From NCBI RefSeq assembly GCF_036013525.1, contig NZ_CP107853.1:12214001-12278000 (forward strand): DNA of 64,000 nt, written 5' to 3'. The position numbers and the translations under genes were made by a program. The notes beneath the pieces are model-generated. The model saw nothing but the letters and a program-made list of their open reading frames with translations, ran no database searches and was not told where the DNA came from. This document shows positions 33,090 to 39,919 of this stretch, piece after piece; position 1 is the stretch's first letter, and every line of letters starts with the position of its first letter. Source of the DNA: Nonomuraea sp. NBC_00507 (GTDB lineage: Bacteria; Actinomycetota; Actinomycetes; Streptosporangiales; Streptosporangiaceae).

Positions 33090-34442
33090 GTGACTCCTGA
33101 TCAGATTGAGAGCGCCGTCGCCGCCTCGATGCCCCAGGCCGTCGAGGAGCTCAAGCGGCTGGCCGCCATCCCCTCCGTGGCCTTCCCCGGGCACCCGCAA
33201 GAGCCCGTTCTCGCCGCCGCCGCGGTGACCGAGGAGCTTCTGCGTTCCGTCGGCCTGCCGCACGTCCAGCAGGTGGCCGTCGAGGGCAGCTTCCCCGCGA
33301 TCTACGGCGAGGCGCCCGCGCCTCCCGGCACGCCGACGGTCCTGCTGTACGCGCACTACGACGTGCAGCCCGCCGGCGACCCGGCCGCCTGGCGCACGCC
33401 GCCCTTCGAGCCGACCCTGATCGACGGCCGCCTCTACGGCCGCGGCTGCGCGGACGACAAGTCGGGCATCATTTCCCACGTCACCGCCCTGCGTGTTTTC
33501 CAGGGCCGGTTCCCCGTGGGCATCAAGGTCATCATCGAGGGCCAGGAGGAGTACGCGGGCGAGCGTCTGGAGGCGTTCGCCGAGCGCAACCCCGACCTGC
33601 TGCGGGCCGACGCCATCGTGGTGGCCGACACCGGCAACCCGCGCGTCGGCGACCCGGCCGTCACCACCTCGCTCCGCGGCATGGCCGCGTTCACCATCGA
33701 GGTCCGCACCCTGAGGGAGGCCGTGCACAGCGGCTCCTTCGGCGGCGCCGCTCCTGACGCGCTGGCCGCACTGATGCGCATGCTGACCGCGCTGCACGAC
33801 GACAACGGCGACATCCGCGTGCCCGGGCTGCCGCGTGGGTCCTTCCTCGGGCAGGGGCCGTCGGAGGAGGAGTTCAGGAAGACGGCGGGCGTTGTGGACG
33901 GCGTGTCGCTGGTGGGCTCGGGGTCGCTGGCGGACCGGCTCTGGTCCTCCTACGCGATCACCGTCACCGGCCTGGACGTGCCGACGGTGTCCGGCGCCGT
34001 GAACGCCGTGCAGCCGGTCGCGCGCGCCCGCGTCACGGTGCGCGTGCCCCCGGCCGGAGACCCGAAGACGACCGTGAACGCGGTGGTGGAGTTCCTGCGC
34101 CAGGTGGCCCCGTGGGGTGTGCAGGTGGCGTTCGGCGACTTCACGGTGGGCTCGGGCTTCCAGGCCGACTCGGGCGGCAAGGCCCGTTCGGCCCTGAACC
34201 GGGCGATGGAGCGCGCCTTCGGCCGGCCGCCGCGCGACGTGGGCGCGGGCGGCTCGATCCCGCTGGTCAACACGCTGCTGCGGCAGTTCCCCGCGGCGGA
34301 GATCCTGCTGTTCGGGGCCGAGGACGAGGACGCGGCCATCCACGCGCCGAACGAGCGGGTGGACCTGGAGGAGCTCCGCAAGGTGGCCACGACGGAGGCC
34401 CTGTTCCTCCAGGAACTCAGCCTGCCCTCGCTGGGCATCTAA
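33090..34442 (+). CDS. M20-family metallopeptidase (dipeptidase type)
   Basis: 450 residues of the M20/CNDP family. Metal-site motifs appear in order: YAHYDVQPAGDP (His, Asp), GRGCADDKSG (bridging Asp), IEGQEEYAG (Glu-Glu), VADTGNP, and the last His in IHAPNERVDL. An inserted dimerisation domain occupies about residues 195-310. It hydrolyses dipeptides or N-acyl amino acids in the cytoplasm. The GTG start 33090 follows GGGGGA. Divergent from the aminotransferase. Confidence 0.93.
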   Translation: MTPDQIESAVAASMPQAVEELKRLAAIPSVAFPGHPQEPVLAAAAVTEELLRSVGLPHVQQVAVEGSFPAIYGEAPAPPGTPTVLLYAHYDVQPAGDPAAWRTPPFEPTLIDGRLYGRGCADDKSGIISHVTALRVFQGRFPVGIKVIIEGQEEYAGERLEAFAERNPDLLRADAIVVADTGNPRVGDPAVTTSLRGMAAFTIEVRTLREAVHSGSFGGAAPDALAALMRMLTALHDDNGDIRVPGLPRGSFLGQGPSEEEFRKTAGVVDGVSLVGSGSLADRLWSSYAITVTGLDVPTVSGAVNAVQPVARARVTVRVPPAGDPKTTVNAVVEFLRQVAPWGVQVAFGDFTVGSGFQADSGGKARSALNRAMERAFGRPPRDVGAGGSIPLVNTLLRQFPAAEILLFGAEDEDAAIHAPNERVDLEELRKVATTEALFLQELSLPSLGI

Positions 34443-34450
34443 GTCGGTCG

Positions 34451-34906
34451 TCAAAGGTGTGAGCAGAGCTCGAGAAGCTGCCGGTGGGAGCCCTGTGTTC
34501 CCTCCGGCAGCTGATCGGGCCGGCACCACTTCGCTTCAAGGATCTCCAGCGGGTCGAGCTTGAGCGTGCCGCCCGTCAGCACGGCCTCGTAGGCCACCTC
34601 CACCCGCAGCGCGAAGCCGCTCTTCAGCCGGATGAGCCGGCCTGCCTTCACGGTGAGTCCGGTCTCCTCGAAGACCTCCCGTTCGACGGTGCGCTCGAAC
34701 GTCTCCGACCGCTTCGCGTACCCGGTGGGGAACCCCCACTGGCGGCCCTCCGGCCAGAGCCGGTGCTTGAGCACCAGCACCTGCCCTTCGTCGTCCCGTA
34801 CGACCCCCGTGACACCGACCATGAACGTGGCGTGCTTCAGCCACACCAGCCGCCATTGCAGGCGGCCGCCCAGAGACCGCCACACCCGGGTGAGCAGCCG
34901 TAGCAC
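34451..34906 (-). CDS. NUDIX hydrolase
   Basis: 151 residues. The Nudix box GX5EX7REUXEEXGU is intact from GYAKRSETFERT to VEREVFEETGL. The upstream part has a basic hydrophobic lead (RLLTRVWRSLGGRLQWRLVW) before the fold begins at TFMVGVTGVVRDDEG. GTG 34906 is preferred: GGGGG lies about 5 bases upstream, whereas the open frame to 35179 is antisense to the methyltransferase gene. Substrate (a nucleoside diphosphate derivative) unknown. Confidence 0.88.
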   Translation of the reverse strand: MLRLLTRVWRSLGGRLQWRLVWLKHATFMVGVTGVVRDDEGQVLVLKHRLWPEGRQWGFPTGYAKRSETFERTVEREVFEETGLTVKAGRLIRLKSGFALRVEVAYEAVLTGGTLKLDPLEILEAKWCRPDQLPEGTQGSHRQLLELCSHL

Positions 34907-34946
34907 TGTGCCCCCTTCGACTTGATCGTTCCCTAGAGTCTGTCTC

Positions 34947-35573
34947 ATGGACTGGCAGGAATGGCATGACGAATACGATCGCCCGGACTCACGCCTATCC
35001 CAGCGGCTGCGGGTCGTCCAGGGCCGTCTCCGGCAGGCGCTGGATGCCGCTGCGCCGGGGCCGGTGAAGGTGATCAGCCTGTGCGCGGGGCAGGGCCGCG
35101 ATCTCCTGCCCGTGCTGGCCGACCATCCACGCCGTGGTGACGTGCGAGCGCGTCTTGTGGAGCTGGATCCGGGTAACACCGCGGCCGCGCGATCCGCAGC
35201 CGAGGCCGCCGGGCTGGATCAGGTCGACGTGGTGACGGGCGACGCGACGCTCACCGACCAGTATCACGGCATGGCGCCGGCCGACATCGTGATGTTGTGC
35301 GGGATCTTCGGCAACATCGCCGAAGACGACATCAAGCGCGCCGTCGGGTTCTCCCCGCAGCTGTGCGCCGGCGGCGGCGTGGTGATCTGGACCCGCCATC
35401 GCCGTGCGCCTGACCTCGTTCCGGTGATCTGTGCCTGGTTCGAAGAGCTCGGTTACGAGCGGGAATGGGTGTCGGATCCCGGCGCGGACTTCGGTGTGGT
35501 CGTCCATCGTTTCACCGGCCCGTCCCGGCCTCTGGCGGTCGGTGAGCAGATGTTCCGCTTCGCCAGTCGATAA
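34947..35573 (+). CDS. Class I SAM-dependent methyltransferase family protein
   Basis: 208 residues. The SAM site is VISLCAGQGRDLLPVLADHP (motif I), with the acidic loop LVELDPGNTAAA, VVTGDAT and DIVMLCGIFGNI, followed by GGGVVIWTRHRR. It begins MDWQEWHDEYDRPDSRL, a lead seen in small actinobacterial methyltransferases. Substrate unknown. Divergent from the NUDIX gene with a 40-base gap. Confidence 0.85.
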   Translation: MDWQEWHDEYDRPDSRLSQRLRVVQGRLRQALDAAAPGPVKVISLCAGQGRDLLPVLADHPRRGDVRARLVELDPGNTAAARSAAEAAGLDQVDVVTGDATLTDQYHGMAPADIVMLCGIFGNIAEDDIKRAVGFSPQLCAGGGVVIWTRHRRAPDLVPVICAWFEELGYEREWVSDPGADFGVVVHRFTGPSRPLAVGEQMFRFASR

Positions 35574-35590
35574 GCGCAAGGCGGAGCCAT

Positions 35591-35618
35591 GGCCCGGCTG
35601 TGTACGAGGCGCCGGGCC
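35591..35618 (+). terminator. Possible stem-loop terminator after the methyltransferase
   Basis: GGCCCGGC and GCCGGGCC form a perfect 8-base stem with a 12-base loop, 18 bases after the stop at 35573. No T-run follows, so it is a weak terminator call. Confidence 0.35.
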
Positions 35619-35639
35619 CCACGATCGGAACGGAAGCCG
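35614..35639. repeat. Fragment duplicating the 3' end of the ArsR gene
   Basis: GGGCCCCACGATCGGAACGG and the following AAGCCG match, with two differences, the segment at about 35903-35929 that encodes the C-terminal FPFRSWSPGG of the ArsR protein. The similarity extends weakly to a CAGGTG-containing stretch after both. It looks like a remnant of a duplicated ArsR-gene end. Confidence 0.5.
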
Positions 35640-35698
35640 CGAGGGCAGGTGCACGCCCGCCACCGGCTCAGTTTGATGCGGCACCAACTTCAGCTGGA

Positions 35699-35884
35699 TC
35701 AGTAATGCGCGGCGCGGCGGTGGACCAGGCGGAGGCCCGTTTCCACCAGGGCCCAGCCCAGGCGGGTGCGTAAGGTACGCATCACCGGCTCGGAGGCGGG
35801 AGCCGCCAGGCGGTGGTGCGCGGCCTCGGCGCGAAGCTCGCGGGCCCGCGCTCTCTCGATGTACAGGAAAAGGTCGGGATCCAT
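35699..35884 (-). CDS. Small basic helical protein co-translated with ArsR (61 aa)
   Basis: 61 residues starting at ATG 35884, which overlaps the ArsR stop as ATGA, with GGAGAG 4 bases upstream. It is Arg/Ala/Leu-rich (LFLYIERARARELRAEAAHH) with a second helix TRLGWALVETGLRLVHRRAA. No known domain; it is probably a membrane-surface or nucleic-acid-contacting helix pair. The tight coupling and good ribosome binding site argue that it is translated. Confidence 0.65.
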   Translation of the reverse strand: MDPDLFLYIERARARELRAEAAHHRLAAPASEPVMRTLRTRLGWALVETGLRLVHRRAAHY

Positions 35885-36426
35885 CAGCTCTCCTTACCGC
35901 CGGGGCTCCACGATCGGAACGGGAAGCCGTACAGGTGGACGGCGACGTTCTCGCGGCCTTCCGTGTCGCCTGCCTCGCGAGCCGCCACGCCGTGCGCCCG
36001 CCACTTCGCGGCCAGTTCGTTGAGCTCTTCGCCGAGGCGGCTCAGCTCGTCGGGCGTGAGCAACATCAGGTATTCGGCGCTGAACGCCGCGTTGCGCCAG
36101 GCGTCGTCCCACGTCGGCTGGGTGTCGAGATAGCTCTCGTACAGCTCGTGCTGCTGGCGGGCATGCATACGACTCACGGCGGAATGGGCGGCGGCTCGCT
36201 CCGGGGCGTCGCGGAAGTCCTCGTCCCTGGTGGAGAGGCCGGCGGCGGCCGGCCGCCACCACCGCTCCCGGGCGTCCCCGCTGCCCGCCTGCGCCTCCTC
36301 GATGAGGCCGTGGGCGGCCAGCTTGCGCAGGTGGTAGCTGATCAGGGAGACAGCCTCGTCCACTTGGTCGGCGAGTTGCGAGGCCGTCGCCGTGCCCGCC
36401 ACATTGAGGGCGCGGTAAAGCTTCAT
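35884..36426 (-). CDS. ArsR-family winged-helix regulator, possibly 5' shortened
   Basis: 180 residues. The winged helix is clear: MKLYRALNVAGTATASQLAD, SLISYHLRKLAAHGLIEEA, then RERWWRPAAAGLST. The C-terminal half is helical and includes DDAWRNAAFSAEYLMLLTPD, seen in helix-turn-helix domain proteins of actinobacteria. The family-typical lead VAHPLR is encoded directly before the first ATG, in frame, but no ATG, GTG or TTG precedes it: the upstream TAG in that frame is the stop of the PPOX gene. So either translation starts at the ATG 36426 and the first helix is short, or an unusual start (CTG within the lead) is used. Confidence 0.82.
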   Translation of the reverse strand: MKLYRALNVAGTATASQLADQVDEAVSLISYHLRKLAAHGLIEEAQAGSGDARERWWRPAAAGLSTRDEDFRDAPERAAAHSAVSRMHARQQHELYESYLDTQPTWDDAWRNAAFSAEYLMLLTPDELSRLGEELNELAAKWRAHGVAAREAGDTEGRENVAVHLYGFPFRSWSPGGKES

Positions 36427-36453
36427 GCGCAGCGGGTGCGCAACTTTTCTTTT

Positions 36454-36960
36454 CTATCTCGGGAAGCGCCAGCTGGTCTGGCTGTATTCGCCCTTGCGGA
36501 AGCCCAGCACCTTGGCCGGCCGCACTTCGAACACCAGCGCTTCCCCGCCCTGCGGGTGGGTGAACACGCCGTCCCCCACGTCGAAGTGCCACGCGCTGCC
36601 GTACTTCGCCTCCCAGGCGGTGGCGAGGACCTTGAGCTTGCCCGGGTCGGTGACGCGCTCGGCGGCGCCCTCGACCACCAGGTCGAGCCCTTCGTGCAGG
36701 GCGCTCGCGCCGGTCGTGAGCGCGCAGTTGCGGTTGGACTCCAGGTTTCTGGCCTTCTGCTCCTCGGCGCCGGTGCAGAAGTAGATCGCGTCGTCCTGCC
36801 AGACGGCCAGCAGCGTGGTGACGTGCGGGCGGCCGTCGGCGCGCACGGTGGTCAGCCAGTACGTTTCCGCACGTTCCAGCTGGTCGCGGGCCTGAACCCA
36901 GGAGGTCGCGGTGGCGTTCGGGTCGCTGAAACGGGCATCCAGTTTCGTGGTCGGTTCCAT
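36454..36960 (-). CDS. Pyridoxamine 5'-phosphate oxidase-like flavin-binding protein
   Basis: 168 residues with the split-barrel flavin fold: YWLTTVRADGRPHVTTLLAV, DDAIYFCTGAEEQKARNLES, NCALTTGASALHEGLDLVVE, and a C-terminal KVLGFRKGEYSQTSWRF. Proteins of this class bind FMN or F420 and reduce small substrates; the true substrate is not evident. ATG 36960 has GGAGAT 6 bases upstream. ArsR and a 61-residue gene follow on the same strand after 27 bases, so these three are likely one transcript. Confidence 0.88.
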   Translation of the reverse strand: MEPTTKLDARFSDPNATATSWVQARDQLERAETYWLTTVRADGRPHVTTLLAVWQDDAIYFCTGAEEQKARNLESNRNCALTTGASALHEGLDLVVEGAAERVTDPGKLKVLATAWEAKYGSAWHFDVGDGVFTHPQGGEALVFEVRPAKVLGFRKGEYSQTSWRFPR

Positions 36961-37036
36961 GGCATCTCCTAAGCCGGGCTCCTACGTTTGGATGGACCTA
37001 CCGGAGCTCAGGAACTCATCGGCGGAAGGTGAAGCG

Positions 37037-37675
37037 ATGGCGACGTTCGCGCTGATTCACGGTGGCGGCGGGTCCGCCTGGGAATGGCATCTGGTGGCGG
37101 AGGAGCTACGCGGCCGGGGACACGAGGTCGTGGCGGTGGACCTGCCGATCGAGGACGAGTCCGCCGGGCTGTGGGACTATGCCGACGCCGTGGTGGACGC
37201 TGTCGGGGAGCGGCGAGACCTGGTCGTGGTGGCACATTCGTGGGGCGGGTTCGTCGGCCCGCTCGTCTGCGCCCGCCTGGCCGCCGACCTCCTGGTACTG
37301 GTCACGGCCATGATCCCGGTGCCGGGCGAACCGCCGAGCGACTGGTGGGGCAACACCGGATTCGGACACAAGGACATCAGCGACCCGATCGGGTTGTTCC
37401 TGCACGACGTGCCCCGGGAGCTGGCGGAGGAAGCGGTCAGGAGAGAGCGCGAACACGTGGGCATGGCGTACGGGGAGCCGTGGCCGCTGGAGGCGTGGCC
37501 GGACGTGCCCACCAGGTTCCTGTTGTGCCGCGACGATCGGTTCTTCACGCCTGAATTCATGCGCGGTGTCGTCCGCGACCGGCTCGGCATCACGCCGGAC
37601 GAGATCGACGGCGGGCACGCCCCCATGCTGGCGCGTCCCAAGGCGCTGGCCGATTACCTGATCGGCAGGTCGTAG
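37037..37675 (+). CDS. Alpha/beta hydrolase
   Basis: 212 residues. The nucleophile elbow is AHSWGG (Ser), preceded by the oxyanion HGGGGSAWEW near the N-terminus; the acid is in LCRDDRFF and the catalytic His in IDGGHAPML. The size and motifs match actinobacterial esterase/hydrolase proteins related to methyl-salicylate esterases. ATG 37037 follows GAAGGTGA; upstream frames run through the PPOX promoter. It overlaps the cupin gene by 22 bases tail to tail. Confidence 0.88.
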   Translation: MATFALIHGGGGSAWEWHLVAEELRGRGHEVVAVDLPIEDESAGLWDYADAVVDAVGERRDLVVVAHSWGGFVGPLVCARLAADLLVLVTAMIPVPGEPPSDWWGNTGFGHKDISDPIGLFLHDVPRELAEEAVRREREHVGMAYGEPWPLEAWPDVPTRFLLCRDDRFFTPEFMRGVVRDRLGITPDEIDGGHAPMLARPKALADYLIGRS

Positions 37676-38184
37676 ACGCGGCGGACGCTGCTGCCGAGCC
37701 GGCTCACGTCGGCCCCGTACACGTGGATGGACACTCCCACCTCACCGCTGGTGTTGCGGACCTTGTGGATGTCCCCGGGCGGGGCGAACCCGCTGACCTC
37801 CCCAGGCCGGTTGTCGGCGCGGCCGATCTCCAGCAGATGGTCGCCCATGTCCCGGTAGAGGGTCTCGTGCTCGATGCCGCTGATGATGCCGAACGTGCAC
37901 CACGCCACGTGGTCGTGGATCACCGTCTCCTGGCCGGGGCGCCACACCACCGACACGATGGAGAAGTCCTCCTGGGCGTGGAGCGGGCGGGAGACGTACC
38001 CGTCGGGCGAGCCTTCGCGCTCCTGCGGCGTGAGGATGTCGAGGCGGGGCAGGCGGTCGCGGAGCAGGTCGGAGACGGTGTACGCGGTGCGGCGGGGACC
38101 GAGCCGCCGGGCCACGATGTCAGAGATGCCGGTCACGAGCGGCTCGAGGCCCGGTCTGGCCAGAGTGATGGTGGGCATATTCAT
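37654..38184 (-). CDS. Cysteine dioxygenase-family cupin
   Basis: 176 residues. The first cupin motif reads VVWRPGQETVIHDHVAWCTF with the HxH iron ligands, followed by GIISGIEHETLY; the second is FAPPGDIHKVRNTSG with the third His. This is the thiol dioxygenase (cysteine or 3-mercaptopropionate) type, which oxidises a thiol to the sulfinate with O2 and Fe(II). Divergent from a LysR gene, which is followed by a LysE-type exporter; together they may handle sulfur amino acids (inference). Confidence 0.85.
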   Translation of the reverse strand: MNMPTITLARPGLEPLVTGISDIVARRLGPRRTAYTVSDLLRDRLPRLDILTPQEREGSPDGYVSRPLHAQEDFSIVSVVWRPGQETVIHDHVAWCTFGIISGIEHETLYRDMGDHLLEIGRADNRPGEVSGFAPPGDIHKVRNTSGEVGVSIHVYGADVSRLGSSVRRVYDLPIR

Positions 38185-38203
38185 GGTGTCCCCCTAGGGA
38201 ATG

Positions 38204-38217
38204 AGGATAATCATCCT
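38204..38217. promoter_or_regulatory. Inverted repeat near the cupin start
   Basis: AGGAT, aatc, ATCCT: perfect 5-base arms 20 bases upstream of the cupin ATG, in the region divergent with LysR. Candidate operator; regulator unknown. Confidence 0.35.
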
Positions 38218-38265
38218 TCCCCTTCTACGGTCCTACGCCGCGACCGATAGGTCCAACAGAAGTCT

Positions 38266-38280
38266 TATGGGCGAGCCATA
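38266..38280. promoter_or_regulatory. Candidate LysR-binding site
   Basis: TATGG, gcgag, CCATA: a perfect 5+5+5 palindrome 15 bases before the LysR ATG, in the 110-base divergent promoter. Its place fits an autoregulatory LysR box. Confidence 0.45.
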
Positions 38281-38294
38281 GATATGATTGATGA

Positions 38295-39170
38295 ATGCTG
38301 GATGTCGTCCGTCTCCGTGTCCTCCTCGCGGTCGCCCGCAAGGGCTCGCTGACCGCGGCCGCCAAGGAGCTGCACTACTCGCAGCCGTCCGTCAGCCACC
38401 ACCTCGCCCGGCTGGAGGCCGAGACCGGCGCCCGGCTCATCCAGCGAGCGGGCCGCGGCATCAGGCTCACGGACGCGGGCAGGCTGCTCGCCGAGCGGGC
38501 CGCGGAGATCATCGGCCGGCTCGACGCCACCGCCGAGGAGCTGGCCGCACACGTGGGGATGCGGGCCGGCCGCGTGCGGCTGGCCGCCTTCCCCTCCGCG
38601 CTCGGCACCTTCGTCCCGAAGGCGGCGACGGTGCTGGGCGAGGCGCATCCCGGCCTGCGCCTGCACCTCACCGAGACCGAGCCCCCGGAGGCGCTCAGGC
38701 TGCTGCGGGCGGGGCGGGTGGACGTGGCGGTGGTGTTCAGGTACGACGACACCGCGCCCGAGGACAGCGGCATCACCATGATCCATCTCCTCGACGACCC
38801 CAGCTACCTGGTGTCCCGCGCGCCCACGGACGGAGAGCTGGCCGGGCACGCCGAGGCGTCCTGGATCGCGGGCTGCGACCGGTGCCGCAGCCACCTGCTG
38901 GACATCTGCGAGAAGGCGGGGTTCGAGCCGCGGATCTCGTTCACCAGCGACGACATCGTGGCCGTGCAGGCGCTGGTGGCGGCGGGGCTCGGGCTGACGA
39001 TGCTGCCGGGACTGGCGTTGCGCGCCCACCGGCATCCCGACGTGGAGGTGGCGGAGGTGCCGGGCTCGACCAGGCACGTGTACGCCGCCGTCTACGGCGA
39101 CCCGCCCCACCCACCGGCCACCGGTGCGCTGCTGGAGGCCCTGCGGGAGGCGCTGAAAGAAAGGCTTTGA
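38295..39170 (+). CDS. LysR-family transcriptional regulator
   Basis: 291 residues. N-terminal winged helix (LLAVARKGSLTAAAKELHYSQ, then PSVSHHLARLEAETG) and a periplasmic-binding-like effector domain (RLAAFPSALGTFVPKAATVL, VAVVFRY, IVAVQALVAAGLGLTMLPGL). It probably controls the divergent cupin dioxygenase and the LysE exporter 21 bases downstream, in response to an amino-acid-like ligand. Confidence 0.92.
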   Translation: MLDVVRLRVLLAVARKGSLTAAAKELHYSQPSVSHHLARLEAETGARLIQRAGRGIRLTDAGRLLAERAAEIIGRLDATAEELAAHVGMRAGRVRLAAFPSALGTFVPKAATVLGEAHPGLRLHLTETEPPEALRLLRAGRVDVAVVFRYDDTAPEDSGITMIHLLDDPSYLVSRAPTDGELAGHAEASWIAGCDRCRSHLLDICEKAGFEPRISFTSDDIVAVQALVAAGLGLTMLPGLALRAHRHPDVEVAEVPGSTRHVYAAVYGDPPHPPATGALLEALREALKERL

Positions 39171-39191
39171 CGCCGCTCCTACGATGGCTTC

Positions 39192-39818
39192 ATGCCGGAT
39201 ATTTCGACACTCGCCCTCTTCAGTGTGGTCACGCTCGGCCTGCTCGTGGTGCCCGGGCCGGCGGTCCTGTACATCGTCACCCGGAGCGTCTCCCAAGGCC
39301 GCGCGGCAGGCATGATCTCCGTGCTGGGCGTGCACGCGGGCTCGGTCGTGCACGTGGCCGCGGCGGCGCTGGGCATCAGCGCGCTGCTGGCCGCCTCCGC
39401 CACGGCGTTCACCGTGGTCAAGTACGTCGGCGTCGCCTACCTGGTCTGGCTCGGCGTACGCAAGCTGGTGCGGCGGTCCGAGGGTGAGCAGGCGATCGAG
39501 CTGCGGGTGCAGTCGAAGCAGCGGCTGTTCTGGGAGGGGTTCGTGGTGAACGTGCTCAACCCCAAGACGGCGATCTTCTTCCTGGCGTTCCTGCCGCAGT
39601 TCGTCAAGCCGGACGCCGGCCCGGTCGGGCCGCAGATGCTGCTGCTCGGGCTGCTGTGGATCGTGCTCGGCATGGCCTCCGACGGCACGTACGCGATGCT
39701 CGCCTCGGCGCTCGCCGATAGGGTACGCCGCTCGGCCCGCGCACGCCGGCGGCTCGATGTGGGCAGCGGGCTCGTGTACCTCGGGCTGGCGGCCTGGCTC
39801 ACCACCGAGAAGGCGTGA
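39192..39818 (+). CDS. LysE/RhtB-family exporter
   Basis: 208 residues, six hydrophobic helices, with GLLVVPGPAVLYIVTRSVSQ and NVLNPKTAIFFLAFLPQFV, the two signatures of the family. It is a paralogue of the exporter at 3921-4535. Downstream of LysR by 21 bases and probably in its transcript; likely exports an amino acid or its oxidised sulfur derivative. A palindrome at 39822-39838 follows the stop. Confidence 0.9.
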   Translation: MPDISTLALFSVVTLGLLVVPGPAVLYIVTRSVSQGRAAGMISVLGVHAGSVVHVAAAALGISALLAASATAFTVVKYVGVAYLVWLGVRKLVRRSEGEQAIELRVQSKQRLFWEGFVVNVLNPKTAIFFLAFLPQFVKPDAGPVGPQMLLLGLLWIVLGMASDGTYAMLASALADRVRRSARARRRLDVGSGLVYLGLAAWLTTEKA

Positions 39819-39821
39819 CAA

Positions 39822-39838
39822 GCCAGGAAATTTCTGGC
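39822..39838. promoter_or_regulatory. Palindrome after LysE, upstream of the 1912-residue gene
   Basis: GCCAGGAAATTTCTGGC, 17 bases, self-complementary except for one G-T pair, four bases after the LysE stop. It may act as a short terminator or as an operator of the next gene. Confidence 0.35.
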
Positions 39839-39881
39839 CCTTAGTGCGATAGTGAGATCAAACGCTGATCGAGGGGACGGC

Positions 39882-39893
39882 ACGTCCGGACGT
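39882..39893. promoter_or_regulatory. Perfect 12-base palindrome upstream of the 1912-residue gene
   Basis: ACGTCCGGACGT, 27 bases before the ATG at 39920. Regulator unknown. Confidence 0.35.
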
Positions 39894-39919
39894 ACCAAGT
39901 AGGCCTATAGGCGGACCCC

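Noticed and set aside
34907..35179. N-terminal extension of the NUDIX gene
   Set aside because: It is antisense to the methyltransferase start, and GTG 34906 has a good ribosome binding site.
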